A stretch of 64,000 nt of DNA from Nymphalis io (GCF_905147045.1 NC_065888.1:7693001-7757000); one strand, 5' to 3'. Shown: positions 45,851-58,887, counted from the first letter of the stretch. Numbers and translations are program-made. Notes: generated from the letters alone by a model not told the origin.

Positions 45851-47353
45851 TACCTATATTAAGTCGACAATAAAGCTCGTTATCAAAGAGCAAGTAATAT
45901 ATATACTAAAACCCTTTTCTATTTTATTAGACCAGTTAAAATACAACTGTAATTTTTAATACGAATATCGTCTACATATATTTAATAGAAACTAAATACA
46001 ATAAAAATATTACAAAGTATTTTTAAATAATCTTGTATATAATCAGGCGTGCTAGCTATGATTCTAATTTATGCTTTATTTTAGATAGCTTAAGTTTGAA
46101 ACGACATATAAACTTACCTTTTTATGCTTCTACGTAAATGATTGCAGATACCATTAATTTAAGAAGATGAAACAGAATCTGCTAAAAGATATATGTGCTA
46201 GTAAAAAAAGAATATTGCTACTTATTCAATGAAATTGCTAGTATGTTATATAATATATAAGTACAAAAATATTTACTTAAATATAAAAGCTAAACAAACA
46301 AATGCCGATATTATATTGAAATTTCAATGAAAATACAAAACTTGTATCGTCCATACAAATCCTCACAATCCGAAATTATTATTACCGAAACCCTTTTGTG
46401 GCGAAATAAAGATATGCTTTGATTACTAATAAAAAAAAAACATATTTTTAGATACATAGCTTGTGTCGATGATATTCCTTACCATAAAACGTATCAATAG
46501 TACAAAATTTATATTTTTATTTTAGTCATCTTCGTCTAGACAATATTGTGATTACTTTATACTTGAAATATTTACTTGTATTCAAGTTGTACGTAGTAGT
46601 TGTTCGCCGCAATTCCATTCGTGTGAAATTAAAGGTCTCAACAGCTTTCCTTGTGAAATCTGCAATGGCGTCTTTTTTATATTTGTTCCATCATTACCTA
46701 TATTACTAGTAGCTTTTGGTCAATTATCAGACCCCTAGCTTTATTATAATTTATGGTTTATATTTAATGAGGTAAACATAGGACCAATAAAAATATTTTC
46801 TCATTTATAACAATAGTTTGAAATAATGAATATTATTGAAGGAGTTTTTTTATAAATACAAATATAGGCTTTCAAAATACCGACCGTCTCAACCATCTAT
46901 TGAATTTCTGCGAAATGCGTGCAAGATGTTGAACGCAAACTCCAAGAACAATGTGCGTAACTACTTCCAAATTTGTTTCAATAATTTGATAAAGTATAGG
47001 CTAACTAATAATTAACTATCTCATAATATATTAGAAAAAGCTTTATCTAATATCACATCTGAATTCATCATCAGAAATACAGTTACCATTGCATATAAAG
47101 TTATTAGTTTAGACAGGTATTAACATAATTCTAAGTAATACTGTAATAATTGTAGTGTTAGACAAATTAACATTAAATATAGACCTCAATATAATAAACT
47201 AAGAATAACAAATTAAACCTAAAAAATCATAGTCAGTGATCCATATTCAATTATATATTCAATAAATACTAAAAATAATACACATTTTAAAATTTTAAAG
47301 TAAATTTTAAATATATATGTATTAATGCAATTTATTTAGATTTTGATTTACCT
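45851..47353. other. AT-rich stretch, no gene seen
   Basis: No recognised repeat. Short ORFs only. Confidence 0.55.
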
Positions 47354-47691
47354 ATTAAGACTTTCATCCCGGGAGTCTCAATCTCGAAAATTTCGACTCG
47401 AGACTCGAGTTTTCGAGACTTACTAATACTAAAAAAATCTACTAAGATACCATTCTTTTTTAATTCGGTTTCATGGCAAGTCGAAGGTGAGAGAACTTTT
47501 TCTAACTCAGATTATTTTTGCACTAAGATTAAATCCTCTTTATCTGAAATCACTTTAAACGTATTTTCAAAAATCTTCTCATCTTCAAAAAAGGTCTCGA
47601 ATGTCTTGTTTTTCTCTGGATTTCGAGACCGGACCGAGCCTGGATTTTTTTCCCGGAACTCAACAGTGTATCGAGACTGAAAGCCTTAATG
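47354..47691 (+). mobile_element. hAT transposon relic with transposase C-terminus
   Basis: From about 47420 to 47640 a + frame is open and contains VEGERTFSNSDYF followed by TKIKSSLSEITLNVF. This matches the pattern of the hAT dimerisation domain at the transposase C-terminus (xERxFSxxG...KxRxxLSxxxLxxL). The block is bounded by imperfect inverted ends: ATTAAGACTTTCA at 47354-47366 against ATTAAGGCTTTCA on the opposite strand at 47679-47691, 12 of 13 identical. At about 340 bp this looks like an internally deleted, non-autonomous derivative. An inner palindrome rich in TCTCGA lies at 47382-47419. No start codon and no catalytic DDE region remain. Confidence 0.6.
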
Positions 47692-48627
47692 CCTCCATAT
47701 GTTATATGTTATCAAACCGAAAAAAATAGTTCGATTGGTAGTCGAAATTCAAACACAATGGTTGAAGCCTGTTTTAAAATTCGAACAGCATGTAATTAAT
47801 ATTTTAATATGCATATTTATTTATTTGGGTTTGACGATTTTTTTTTTAGTCTTTACAATATTTTTTCTGATAAAATGTCATATTCGAACAGGTGTTAATG
47901 CAATATTAACCATATTGTTACAAATTTATTGCAATTTTAAAATGCGACCAGCCGTTGCTATTGAAACGATATACTAATAATAACTGATACCCTTGCACAA
48001 TAGCGCTGTTCTTAACTGCAACAGTAAGGTTTTATAGTACGAGATCCAGTAACAATCGATTTTCTACCTGCCTGCCCCGGTCTTGTCAGTAGACTCATCT
48101 TCTCACCCTCTGTCGAAAAAGAAGATATTAAAAAAAACCGCATTAAAACAGATAGGATCTTCAAAAACGAACTTTATGTATAAGCTCTTAAGACTTTAAT
48201 TTATATGGAGACAATATTTTTTATAGTTTTATTTGTCTAAAAATAACGAGTCATCGAAATCGTCTTAGGGTCCGCTTTTAGACACAGGTGCTTGTTGAAT
48301 AAAAAAATCCCAAAAAAACTTGATCCCAGCAATTAATATATTATGGTATAAATAAGTTAGAGCGAGCGTGAATTGTATGGGGTCGTGATGTTATGACACA
48401 GTTTTTCAAACATCACGCTAAGATATAACGTAAGGATTTGTATTTATAAGGATTTACTTAAGTTCCTGTAACTTAACAGTATTCGATCATCCTAATGATT
48501 TAAAAGTCTTAGATTCGATCTTTATTTTATAGTGTCATACTTCGCAGTCTTAAAAAAATGCGTAAAATAATGTATTAAGTATAATGTTTAATATTCTATT
48601 TGACTAGGTTAATATTCGTTATTATTA
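47692..48627. other. No gene seen
   Basis: The 92-codon + frame at 47699-47977 is largely hydrophobic and AT-driven. A GC-richer patch lies near 48060-48120. Confidence 0.5.
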
Positions 48628-48923
48628 TTTTTTTATATAGAATAGGAAGGCGGACGAGCATATGAGCCACCTGATGGTAAGTGATCACCAACACCCTTAA
48701 ACATTGGCATTGTAAGAAACGTCAACCATCGCTTCCAGAGCCAATGCGCCACCAACCTTGTGACCTAAGATTTTGTCTCTTGTGCCTGTAATTATACTGG
48801 CTCATACATCGTTCAAACCGGAACACAACAATACCAAGTACTGCTGTTTTGCGGTAGCATATTGTCTGATGCGTGAGTGGTACCTACCCAGGCGAGCTTG
48901 CACAAAGCCAGCTACCACCAGTA
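48628..48923 (-). mobile_element. SINE family B, full length
   Basis: Poly-T at 48628-48634, CACCTGATGGTAAGTGATCA and the terminal CTACCACCAGTAAC are all present. It has a few private substitutions. Confidence 0.85.
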
Positions 48924-49919
48924 ACTAATAAACAGTAGTTCTATAAATTAGAAAATTTAATTTAAGATAACTTTTCAAACTTATAATTAGTTCACAAAAG
49001 CCCTGAAAAAATATAATAAGATTAGTTAATAGACTTTTTAACATTCAACATTATTTATTAAAAATTATATTTTTTATTACTACAGACTTAATTACATTAA
49101 AGCTATACAAATAAATATATACAATAATTAAAATTACAATTAGGTATGTAAATTAACTAAAGCTATTTGAACTTTTTTTTTTACAAAACAAACGAATTTC
49201 TTTAAACATTTGAAATATAACTTAATTTTAACTTGAAACTTTCTCCAAAATATACGCTCTTAAATACAAATAAGACAACTTTTTATCACAAAAAGAAAAA
49301 GACTTCTAATAAGTAAACACAGAGCACACTGGACATTGTTTATTCGAACAGTTTCCTGCCTACAAGGGCCGAACTTGTTCTGCCTAGTCTTATTAAATAA
49401 GCTGACAAAGTAAATAAAACGACTATAATAACATACGAGGCGGGATGAGGAACTTTGATAGGCGCTGGCTCTCGTTGTTATCGACCCGAAGTTACTAATT
49501 CGTTTATATCAGTATATTAAGTAGATTTTAGTATTATATACTTTCATTCACATAGATCTTTTTTATGGAAATAATCTTGCACATTTCACTTGTAAAAGCA
49601 TGTTTTTGGTTAGAAACAGCTATCATCGTGCCATGTTTTGTAAATTCTATGCAGTTACAGCACACAGTTTCTAATGAAAAAAAAACTATTTCAATTATTA
49701 TCCCCAAAAAAAAATCCACTTTCATTGATAGATTAATATTAATAATGCAATAATTTTATCACAAACTCCATACAATATAAAATATTACTTACTAAGCATA
49801 TCTAATTTAAATGAAATGATTAACTCTGCACGTATATTTTATATTAAAATTTCATGCTATCACCAGCCTCTCACTTTTACGCAGGAAAGTGAACAATGAA
49901 CTTTTCCTTTGTTTTCTAG
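48924..49919. other. No gene seen
   Basis: AT-rich. Overlapping 62-63 codon frames on both strands at 49534-49753 are chance. Confidence 0.5.
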
Positions 49920-50023
49920 ACAAAGTGAATCTCTCTCAAAAGGTCAAGAGAACGTCTTACAAGTAGTGATTGATAATGAAGATATGATTCAACGAAAACT
50001 GACAATACATTTTTATTTCGATG
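49920..50023 (+). CDS. Candidate internal exon, unrecognised
   Basis: A strong acceptor (CTTTTCCTTTGTTTTCTAG) ends at 49919, and a donor GATG|GTAAAA follows at 50023/50024. The 104-base interval is open in one frame, entering after two bases of a codon and leaving after one: residues QSESLSKGQENVLQ, then VVIDNEDMIQRKLT. Composition is polar and varied, unlike AT-driven frames. It cannot be spliced directly to 58761-58887 in frame, because that exon would then hit a stop. So it would be an untranslated exon, part of another transcript, or chance. Confidence 0.25.
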
Positions 50024-52669
50024 GTAAAACTATATTAAAATTATATATTTTATACCTCAAAGATATTACATACAGGTTTTTTTTTCAGCAGGCCCATACT
50101 CTTACTGGACTAGTGCTCTCACCCAAAGTTGAATAATATTTTTAACGCGTTAAGTTTGTCTAATCCCTGAAACAACATATATTTGTCTTTGAGAGGAAAT
50201 AATGACAATTGGTCAATCAGAATTAACAATTTAAATATAAATATGTTTTAACACGTCATAGTATGTAATCCAATTGAGGGAATGCAAAGTATTCCTAAAA
50301 TTAAATTCTTTATTAGTGAGAAATAAAGTAATAGTAATTGCCTATGATGTATATCCTTAAAAACTCTTCTTAAAAACATTTCATTAATATATAAATAGTT
50401 GAATTTATGTTCTGGGAGGTCTTTCATTTCATGAGGTAATAATGATGAAGCCAAGCTTCGATGAAACACATCCATTAGCTTCTGCGTGCGTTTTCAAATA
50501 TATTTATATACATCGGTAGTAAAATCCGTCACGATTAATGACTTCAAAATAATTAGATGTACTGCTCTTACAGTTTCGTTATATATAAAGATTAATTGAT
50601 AGAAAAGTAATATAATTAACATAAGATAAGCTGTTATAAAAATGTATTCATTCGACTCTTGTGTAACCCTTGAAAAAGGGCTAATATTATAATTTGTAAT
50701 CTAAAGCGAGCCCACGCTTAATAACGTGGAGTTTAAAGCTGTGGTTTCATTGAACATTATTTTGCGGTCGCACGACTTACGCAGTTAAATTAATTGCAAC
50801 ACTATTAACTTCGAGGGAAAGTAGGTATATAATTTACATTTTGCGTTTGTGAGCACATTGTTGGTTATAAAATGTGAATTACACCAATTATTGGGCTATT
50901 ATAGTTTAAACTGTTATGTTTACATTATAATAGGATTGCGTGTATCTCTAAAAATAATAAAGAATAATATGAAAAAATGGATAAAGTAGCTTTAGGGCTG
51001 ATTTGGAAATAAAAAAATAATTTATTGGCACCATATTAATCTATTATTTACCATAAATATATACTTTTGCTTAAAACGTATAAAAGCCTTTTTACATACA
51101 GTTTGAACCCTAGTAGCTTCATATATTCTTGTAGTTTCAAATTTGTTCATTCACGAATATTTTAATACATACATATATAAAAACTGTCGGATAAGCAATC
51201 AACGAGTAACCTTAACGGAGCCTTTAAATTTAGGTGAAATCATTAATAATGAAAAGACCACTGAGAAAGGCTTACACAAAATGAATTTATAAGCATGTAT
51301 GTACTAACATAATGTATGTACATACACATGTAATATGTTATAAGTTATTTTAGACTGACTAATAACAACCACAGTCATCATGAATTTTTGCATAGGTTGT
51401 TAGGGGTACATAAGGGGCGTCTGACATCTCCCATCTCACACGTTAGCAAAGTTGCGAGCGGAAAATTTTATAAATTGAGGTAGCGATGGGATCTGAAGAA
51501 AGAGGTACATCGACTGATTAAATATTTATGAAAAAGAAATTGTATTAATCTCGTAATAAATATTTACTGGGCAAAAGATAAGTTGAAAGATATCTAATAA
51601 TAATAATAATATCGTTATATGTATTCGTCGATGAATTTATATATATTTTTTATTTTATTTATTTAATAAATATACCTTATTGAAAATTTTGAGTATAAAA
51701 TTTATTTCTAGTGAATGTTCCATTATTTGAATACTAAGAAGTTTGCGTACTTCTTCTTCTATTCAGCGATTTTTAGCTTACATTTTAGTTTATTATTAAT
51801 TATTTATTCAACAGAAACTTGTTTCCTGTTACCGGAGGAATATGAAGTCGGGAATATATTTAATAGGTGCCATTTAAATAATCCGGTGTAGATTGTAATT
51901 AACTGGTATACCGGTTAATTAAAGTACTTTCAACAAATATGACGAGCGAGATTAAACTTTCATCTTGGTTAGTACATTCACAAAGTAATGAAGTTTAATT
52001 TAATATTTATACATATGTATATAAAATAAATATTTTTATTTTAGGTATATATTTTATTTAAATAGAAATATAAAATACAATAATAAGTAACTTCTCAAAG
52101 AAGTTTACATTTTGTACATGATTTTGGTGACTATTGAGCGCAAATGGACAAATTATCATAGCACAGGACTGATAATGTGTTAATAACATGCAAATGCAGC
52201 CTTATCGTTACACCAATCTCTTAAAAACAACCTTTGCGGAAGAAACCTAATGACCAGAATTAAAAATAGGCTAGTTCAGTTAAAATTAAAAAGTATGTGT
52301 TAAGTTTGATGTCTCCAGCTTCTTTTTTATCATATTTTTTTTAATTACCATATAAAATATACATATATCAGCATAGTTAAAATTAATTAAACCTATACGT
52401 TATTACCATACTTATTATTCAGTATTCATTTTGTTTTTAATGGAATAGTAAATGTTAATTTATTAATATATGAAATATATTATTCGTAATCGCAATAAGA
52501 GGAACAAACCTTAAGTGAACCGAAACTTGAGCGAAATTAAAACTTTGACAATTACTGTTTCTATAAGAAACCTGAGATTAATTTTGTTTGAGCTGCACAC
52601 TTTTGTTTAATGTAATGGAATGTTTATTTTATAAAATACCTAACCTTTATCTTAGTATATATAAGGTTT
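50024..52669. other. AT-rich stretch, no gene seen
   Basis: About 2.6 kb; it includes a short (TAA)n run at 51595-51611. The 75-codon minus frame at 50248-50475 has no supporting signals. Confidence 0.5.
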
Positions 52670-52971
52670 ACTGGTGGTAGGGCTTTGTGCAAGCTCGTCT
52701 GGGTAGGTACCACCCACTCATCAGATATTCTACCGCAAAACAGCAATACTTGATATTGTTGTGTTCCGGTTTGAAGGGTGAGTGAGCCAGTGTAATTACA
52801 GGCACAAGGGACATAAAATCTTAGTTCCCAAGGTTGGTGGCGCATTGGATATGTAAGCGATGGTTGACATTTCTTACAATGCCAATGTCTAAGAGCGTTG
52901 GTGACCACTTACCATCAGGTGGCCCATATGCTCGTCCGCCTTCCTTTTCTATAAAAAAAAAAAAAAAAAAA
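52670..52971 (+). mobile_element. SINE family B, full length, long poly-A
   Basis: Starts ACTGGTGGTAGGGCTTTGTG and ends in about 19 A after TTCCTTTTCTAT. Almost identical to 60644-60942 and to the nested copy at 25682, so probably a recent insertion. The 94-codon frame over it is a repeat artefact. Confidence 0.95.
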
Positions 52972-54068
52972 GGTACATTTTATATATAATTTGTAGCATA
53001 GACAGGGATGGATGGATAGGATAATACAAAAGTTTGGACAAACGAAATTTATATAATTGCCAAACATTGCGAATGATAAATAGAAAGGATATTAAAAAGT
53101 TTTGATTCTTGTTTTTATTATCTGTCTTTGGTTTCAAAGATACATTAGAAATATTTCTGCAAAGTATAATTTGTTTGTTATACCAGCTGAGGTTTGCACA
53201 ATTTTATTAAAAATAAATATGTTAACCATTAATTAATTGTCATAACATATACAGTTGTTATTGAAGATTTTATGATTTTTTGTTTTACAGTAAAATACAA
53301 CGACGTAAATCCTGTTTACTTGTCGATTGTGCTCTCATCTAGCATCTTATAAAATATATATACAAATAGCTTCATTAAACTAAAGATGACTATGCACGTT
53401 GATTCCGGCCACTTAGAACGTTCAAGCCATCAGAGTGCTACACTAATATATACATACAAGTTCTCGAATGTAACAGACAAACATTCATGAGTAGGTACAC
53501 ATTGAACTAGTGCTGCTATGTCAATATAATAGCTATACTTGACTGTTCCTTCGAAGTATGGAACACACCTAAATTAAGTAGAAGCGAACTTAACACTGGA
53601 TTATACGTAAAGTTACGGCAAAACCAATGCGAGAAAAGGTATCTTCCCCGATGAGATTTCGTAACTCCTTCATTGAAGCGTGTTTGAGAGCTGGGGTAAA
53701 GATTAAGGATACTGCACCTAAATATTATTAATTAAATATCTGCTTCTGTTATAAATAACAATATTTAAAAAAAAATATTTTTTATCTTAAATTACTTAAA
53801 CGTTTGTTTTTGTTTGTGTAATGTATTACAGTATGTATGTACATTCCTTATTATTATTATTCATAGACATTAGCATTAATCAGTTAACAATAGAGCAAAT
53901 AAAGAAAAGACGCCTGAGACATTAAATATATAAAGATGAATATTTTAAAGATTATTATATATATAATGCATAATAAACTTGACATATTCAATGGTTCTTC
54001 AAATAATTATGAAAAAATGCTATAATTCACAAAGTAATTATATTGCTCACTTTTTACTCTTCATCTTC
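52972..54068. other. No firm gene; one small ORF
   Basis: ATG at about 53630 opens 34 codons (begins MREKVSSPMRFRNSF) with a donor-like GGG|GTAAAG inside. The frame is GC-richer than its surroundings, but no acceptor was found. I give it little weight. Confidence 0.3.
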
Positions 54069-54337
54069 GTAACAGCCTGTGGGCTTTTAGCCCAGCAGTA
54101 GGACATTCACAAGCCTTTTTTGAGGAAAAGGTTTAAGAGCTTATTCCACCACGCTGCTCCAATGCGGATTGGTGGAATACACATGTGGCAGAATTTTAGT
54201 GAAACTAGATACATGCATGTAAAGCACGAGATGAATTATAATCACAAATTAAGCAAATGAAAATTCACGGTCTTGCCCGGGCTTGAACCCACGATCATCG
54301 GTTAAGATTCACGCGTCACCACTGGGTCATCTCGTCT
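54069..54337 (-). mobile_element. SINE family A
   Basis: 3' end at 54069 (AACAGCCTGT), head at 54337. Deletions remove part of the mid-body and a few bases beside the B-box. Confidence 0.8.
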
Positions 54338-54710
54338 ATTTATTAAATTCAACTAATTAATTGTAATATTCGATTCTAGTAATTTGTTTATTTTTTTTGT
54401 TTTTATAATCACTTTCCTATGAAATTATTCAACCATAAATAAAAATCACCCAATCAACTTAAAATTATAACAACTGCCTTCAGCTTTGTAATAAAATGCT
54501 CTCTTTTCTATAATATTCCTTGAGGGTTTTTTGTTAATGATGTATTTTTATTAAAATATTTTTCTTATATTAGAACTGAAATACATTAACTGAGCCTGAC
54601 TGACTACGCACTTAGTTATAACCAATATTGTTTGGTTGTGTTACGCTTTAAAACGTAAGAGGGACATTAAACTTAGAACTAAAGTTTTGACAGGTAATAC
54701 TCACATATTT

Positions 54711-54987
54711 GACGAGCCGGTTGGCGTGGTTGGTAGATACTTGCCTTTTCACGCCGAAGGTTGTGGGTTCGATTCCCACCCAGGACAGACATTTGTGTGC
54801 ATGAACATGCCTGTTTGTCCCGAGTCTGGGTGTAATTTTCTATATAAGTATGTATTTACAAAAGAAAAGTAGTATATGTAGTATATCAGTTGTCTGGTTT
54901 CCATAGCACAAGCTTTATACAAGCTTAATTTGGGATCAGATGGCCGTGTGTGAAAAATGTCCCAGGATATTATTATTATTATTATAT
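54711..54987 (+). mobile_element. SINE family D, full length
   Basis: The head GACGAGCCGGTTGGCGTGG with B-box GGTTCGATTCC is followed by the family body and, beyond the end of the 20874 copy, TGGGATCAGATGGCCGTGTG and a 3' tail of (ATT)n at 54968-54985. The ATT-type tail, and not poly-A, suggests that a different LINE class mobilises it than SINE B. Confidence 0.85.
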
Positions 54988-57602
54988 TTGTGATTTAAGA
55001 TGATGGTCAGGTTGGCTATTTGTTTCTCCTTTTTTTTACCAATATTCTTTATTTAAAAAGACGAACAAATGTACCACAAAATACCACAAAGATGTTATTA
55101 TTATAAGAAAGAATACTTCTTGACGTTTTTAAAATTTATGATTTATATCAAATTAAACATGTAAATATTGAATCGATAATGAATAATTTTAAACAACGAA
55201 GAAAGAAAAAAAAGTACTTGTCCCGAGCTTATAATCTATTGTACCTACTTAATTTATAAACAAAAAAAATTTTCGGCTTGTCACATAGTAATATGGGCAA
55301 ACTTAGAACATGTTTTACATACAATTTTATAATTTATGAAATAAACATAAATAGGTAGATAACAAGCAAATTTGTTCTGTGTTTTATTGTATTATAAATT
55401 TTTAACGCTTGACGTTGTGGTAATTTTGTTATATTAGGGTTGCGAAATCGATCATTATTACTTGTTTCATTTTATATTACACTCAAGTAGTTGTGTTTGA
55501 TGAAATTGATGATTTTTTGTACACATATTACTACTTCACTTGTTATCCCATATTTCAAGACTAAGGAGACTTAATGAAAATTAAAGTACATGTACTTCTG
55601 TGCCTGCCATTAAAAATGGATAGTGTCTGTTATGATTTGAGTGGGCTCATTACTACTACACTACAGTGATTATTTATTTATTATAATATCAATAATGAAA
55701 TTCGGCTACATTTATGAATTTATTGTTATGCAATTAAAATTATTAATACATTGTTTATAATGATAGTTATAAGTTGATTTACTAAATAAAAAATAGTGGT
55801 GAGAAATCACGAACTTTAATAAAATTAATATAATAGTTCGGCTTATACCGTCAGAACAGGATTACTGGAGGATGAAAAGATATTTTTGAAATAGAGATAT
55901 TCTAAGTAAAAAGTTCTATGAATTAAACTTATTTTTATTTTATTTGTATCAACTTTTATTAGTATTTTGTTGGAAAAAGGTTTTTAAGTAAAATATTAAC
56001 ATCTGATGTGTAAGTAGGTCTGCAAATCAATTAGTTGAATCTCACATGAAACATGCGCTCACGCAGGTAGCGCTCGTTGATGTCTATAATAAGTACTTGT
56101 ATACCTCATAGTTACATACATAATCGTTTGTACAACTAGGGAAGCTTTAGTTTTATATAAGTACATTTAATCATAATATTAGGAACTTGATTTAAAAAAA
56201 TACAAATATTATAAGCTTATAAGATTTACCTGCTACTTTAGAATACTTTCAAGTTATTATAACATAAAGATATATAGAACAGTCATTATCTTGAGATTTA
56301 TGAATAGAAAAGTGATATTGCGCCAATATTTAATTTTTTTCTAATTCTGTACCCATAGTAGCAGTTTCAGTTGCAGACTATTAATTTTAACGAAAAATTT
56401 ATGTAGGTAAACTTGCAGTGCCCTTTGATGGTAAATAATTAAATGTATATTGTTGTAATAATATTCGAAAGATTATATATTATATCTACGTTAAGTTTTA
56501 ATACAATTCTATATAAAGAAAACGTTCCCAGACAACTGACTCCGCAGACGGTATCCCACATCATAAAAGACAGACGGATCGTTTGCGGCAACTGCTCGAG
56601 TTAAACTTGAAAACTCATGTTGAAATGAAGGCAAATAAAAATTAAAGAATTTCATTAATTGTATTATTACATACATTACTTTTTATCTTTAGTTTATAAT
56701 TTTATCAAACCTACACCATATTTTGTTATATACCCTTACTTAAACAGTGATAGTTAAAATCGTAAAAACGTTAAATTCTTTTTTTTCCAATGCCATCATG
56801 CCATGTCATGGTAGGAAAGTATTCAGTTTAGCCTAAATAAATTGGCTCTTATTGTCTTTGAAGTTTTTGTTTATTGTCATGTACCTCGTGAATTAGCACC
56901 ATCATATCCTACTACACTTGTTTACCTCCCTAAGTAATCATAATTAAAAAAAAGTAAAGAATATGTTAAAATCGATTCAATACTATTTGACATCAGAGTA
57001 ATTATTATACAACGTTCCTTTCTGCTTATTCTTCAGAAAAGGTATGATTTTTTAATATGTTAATAATTCTTAGTTATCTTAAAACGTGGAATGCAGCGAG
57101 AATACAATTTAAGAAATTTTGCATACATTAATATGTACCAGCTGCGTCGAATAGCGCTGACTCAGGGTTTAATGACCTCGCGGTTAGGTATTTAATACAA
57201 CTGAGTAATGTAGCTAGAATCATTCATAAATATTAAAGTATTTTGTAAAACATACATATTTTATACAAAGTTAAATTATTACATAAAATTAAAATTCATT
57301 TATTTTTTATTGAAATGTGTCTGCATATAGACTGACTCGTTATTGTATAACAAGTCTATTTTCTATAAAATTTAAGCTAAAGATACTTGTTTTCAAGATA
57401 TTTCTAATATTCTTAATTTGTACTTCACATAACGTTAACCTTTTACTCGAAGAAGATACTACAATATCCTAAAGAGTCGCGATCGAATCTGACACTTTCA
57501 CGTCATTAATTTTATTACAAATATAAAATACAAGTGTAAAAACCAATTTGAAATATTTTAGTTTTATTTTTATTCTTATATGGATTTTATATGTAACGAT
57601 TG
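54988..57602. other. AT-rich stretch, no gene seen
   Basis: About 2.6 kb. Short GC-richer words near 56050-56090 (ACGCAGGTAGCGCTCG) and 57130-57185 have no wider support. Confidence 0.5.
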
Positions 57603-57678
57603 AAAGCCAAGTCAAACCAGATTCGATCCAACTCGTTTCACTTGGCTTTAATTCATGCAACTAACGAGTTGTATGAAT
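57603..57678. repeat. Two adjacent inverted repeats
   Basis: AAAGCCAAGT (57603-57612) pairs with ACTTGGCTTT (57640-57649). Directly after, ATTCATGCAACT (57651-57662) pairs with 57667-57678 with one mismatch and a 4-base loop. A further AACTCGTT/AACGAGTT pair links the two, so alternative folds are possible. Confidence 0.6.
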
Positions 57679-57852
57679 AAACAGAACAGTTATAGATAAA
57701 TACTATCGTTTATTTTGCTCGTGCCACAGCTTCAGTGATGCAGGAAATGTCAAGAACGACTCGAAAGCCTCCCGTGAGCTTGTGCAAACAATACTTGAAC
57801 CCTGTGAAGTGAAATGGTGCCAGAACAAAACAGACATTTTGAAAAAAACGTA
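57677..57852 (+). other. Open frame without ATG, possible exon
   Basis: 58 codons are open to TAA. The GC-richer part starts after a possible acceptor (TTTTGCTCGTGCCACAG at 57730) and encodes residues like NVKNDSKASRELVQTILEP. A donor-like AA|GTGAAA lies near 57808. I recognise no domain. It is about 1 kb upstream of the ATG exon at 58761 on the same strand, but the phase cannot be tested against a known transcript. Confidence 0.2.
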
Positions 57853-58760
57853 ATTTTAGTCTGGACGTCTTATGAAAATACAACAATTATAAAGCAACTA
57901 TTCGAGCCTTAAAAAACGTATAAATATAAAATGGAAGATGAATTATTTACAAAATGAATCTTATAAGATAAATATCACACTTAGTTCTCTTAAGTAAAAT
58001 ATATTTATCTCACTTGGAAAACTTTGTACATTCATACCTAATCAATTTCATTAAAATTGGTAGTAGTAGTATTGCATTTCAATTACGAACTAGTAGATAG
58101 TTCATAGAATCGAATGAATTTTATACACGTAACTTATAATAATTATTTTAAAATGAATATTTGTATACTCATCTTTACAATTCGTGTATAAAAGGTACAA
58201 AATATTTGTTCCCAATATTTCACTGTTATTTTTCAGTATGCGTATTTTAATTTTCTCATATATATGACTTCTCAATGACGGTATTATTGAATTTTATGGT
58301 GACATTAACAGTAAAAATCTATCACGAGCTTTATGGAGCAGATGGAATATGAACAATATAGTATCTTTGTCTTTTATTTCAGAGATATAGAGAACAATGA
58401 AACATTTAGATGTTCTGCTTCCTTGAGATGAGCTTCTGTAAAATATATTGTATATTCATATAACCTTTTAATATTTAAGCCTTTTAATATCTTACGATAC
58501 GGGAGTATAATTGTTAATATACATATCGTCCAGACCTCGGATCAAGATTGCTCGATAGAAATGGTAAGGGATGTGGTACAATTTTTTTAATACAAAGTAC
58601 TTTTATGTTCTGTTGACTGTTTTTTTTCTGGATTTACATAAAAACGTTAAATACATAAAAAAAATACATTATTTATAATTTCGGGATGGATGTAACCTTT
58701 GTACGTAAGTAATATGCGTTTACTTTTTTTTTAATAATAAAATGTAATTACGTTTTTCAG
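57853..58760. other. No gene seen
   Basis: AT-rich; it ends in the pyrimidine-poor but usable acceptor TACGTTTTTCAG at 58760. Confidence 0.5.
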
Positions 58761-58887
58761 TCAATAGCAGGCTGGAGTTAGAAAAATGTTTTCACTTCAA
58801 TGCCTCGGAAAATACTTAAAACCGTTGCCGACACCTGAACTTTCCAATCCGATTTCCGTTTCTTTAGAGTATGAAAGTAACAAAATA
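58761..58887 (+). CDS. First coding exon of an unknown multi-exon gene
   Basis: The acceptor TTACGTTTTTCAG ends at 58760. The exon then has 25 bases of leader containing an in-frame TAG, the start codon at 58786 in a good insect context (AGAAAAATG), and 34 codons. It ends exactly on a codon boundary at 58887, before the consensus donor GTGAGT. The peptide begins MFSLQCLGKYLKPLPTPELS and continues with serine, valine, leucine and acidic residues to NKI. Codon use and GC content differ clearly from the flanks. No signal peptide or membrane segment is visible; the proline-rich middle suggests a disordered N-terminus. The leader shows that an upstream non-coding exon must exist if this is real; the promoter candidate at 44281-44418 is one option. 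I cannot name the protein from 34 residues. The remaining exons are probably to the right, outside the window. Confidence 0.5.

Noticed and set aside
47699..47977. 92-codon + frame right of the hAT relic
   Set aside because: Hydrophobic AT-driven frame outside the inverted ends; no transposase motif.
51460..51500. let-7-like word TTGAGGTAGCGATGG
   Set aside because: Diverges from let-7 after the seed-like part, and no precursor hairpin surrounds it.
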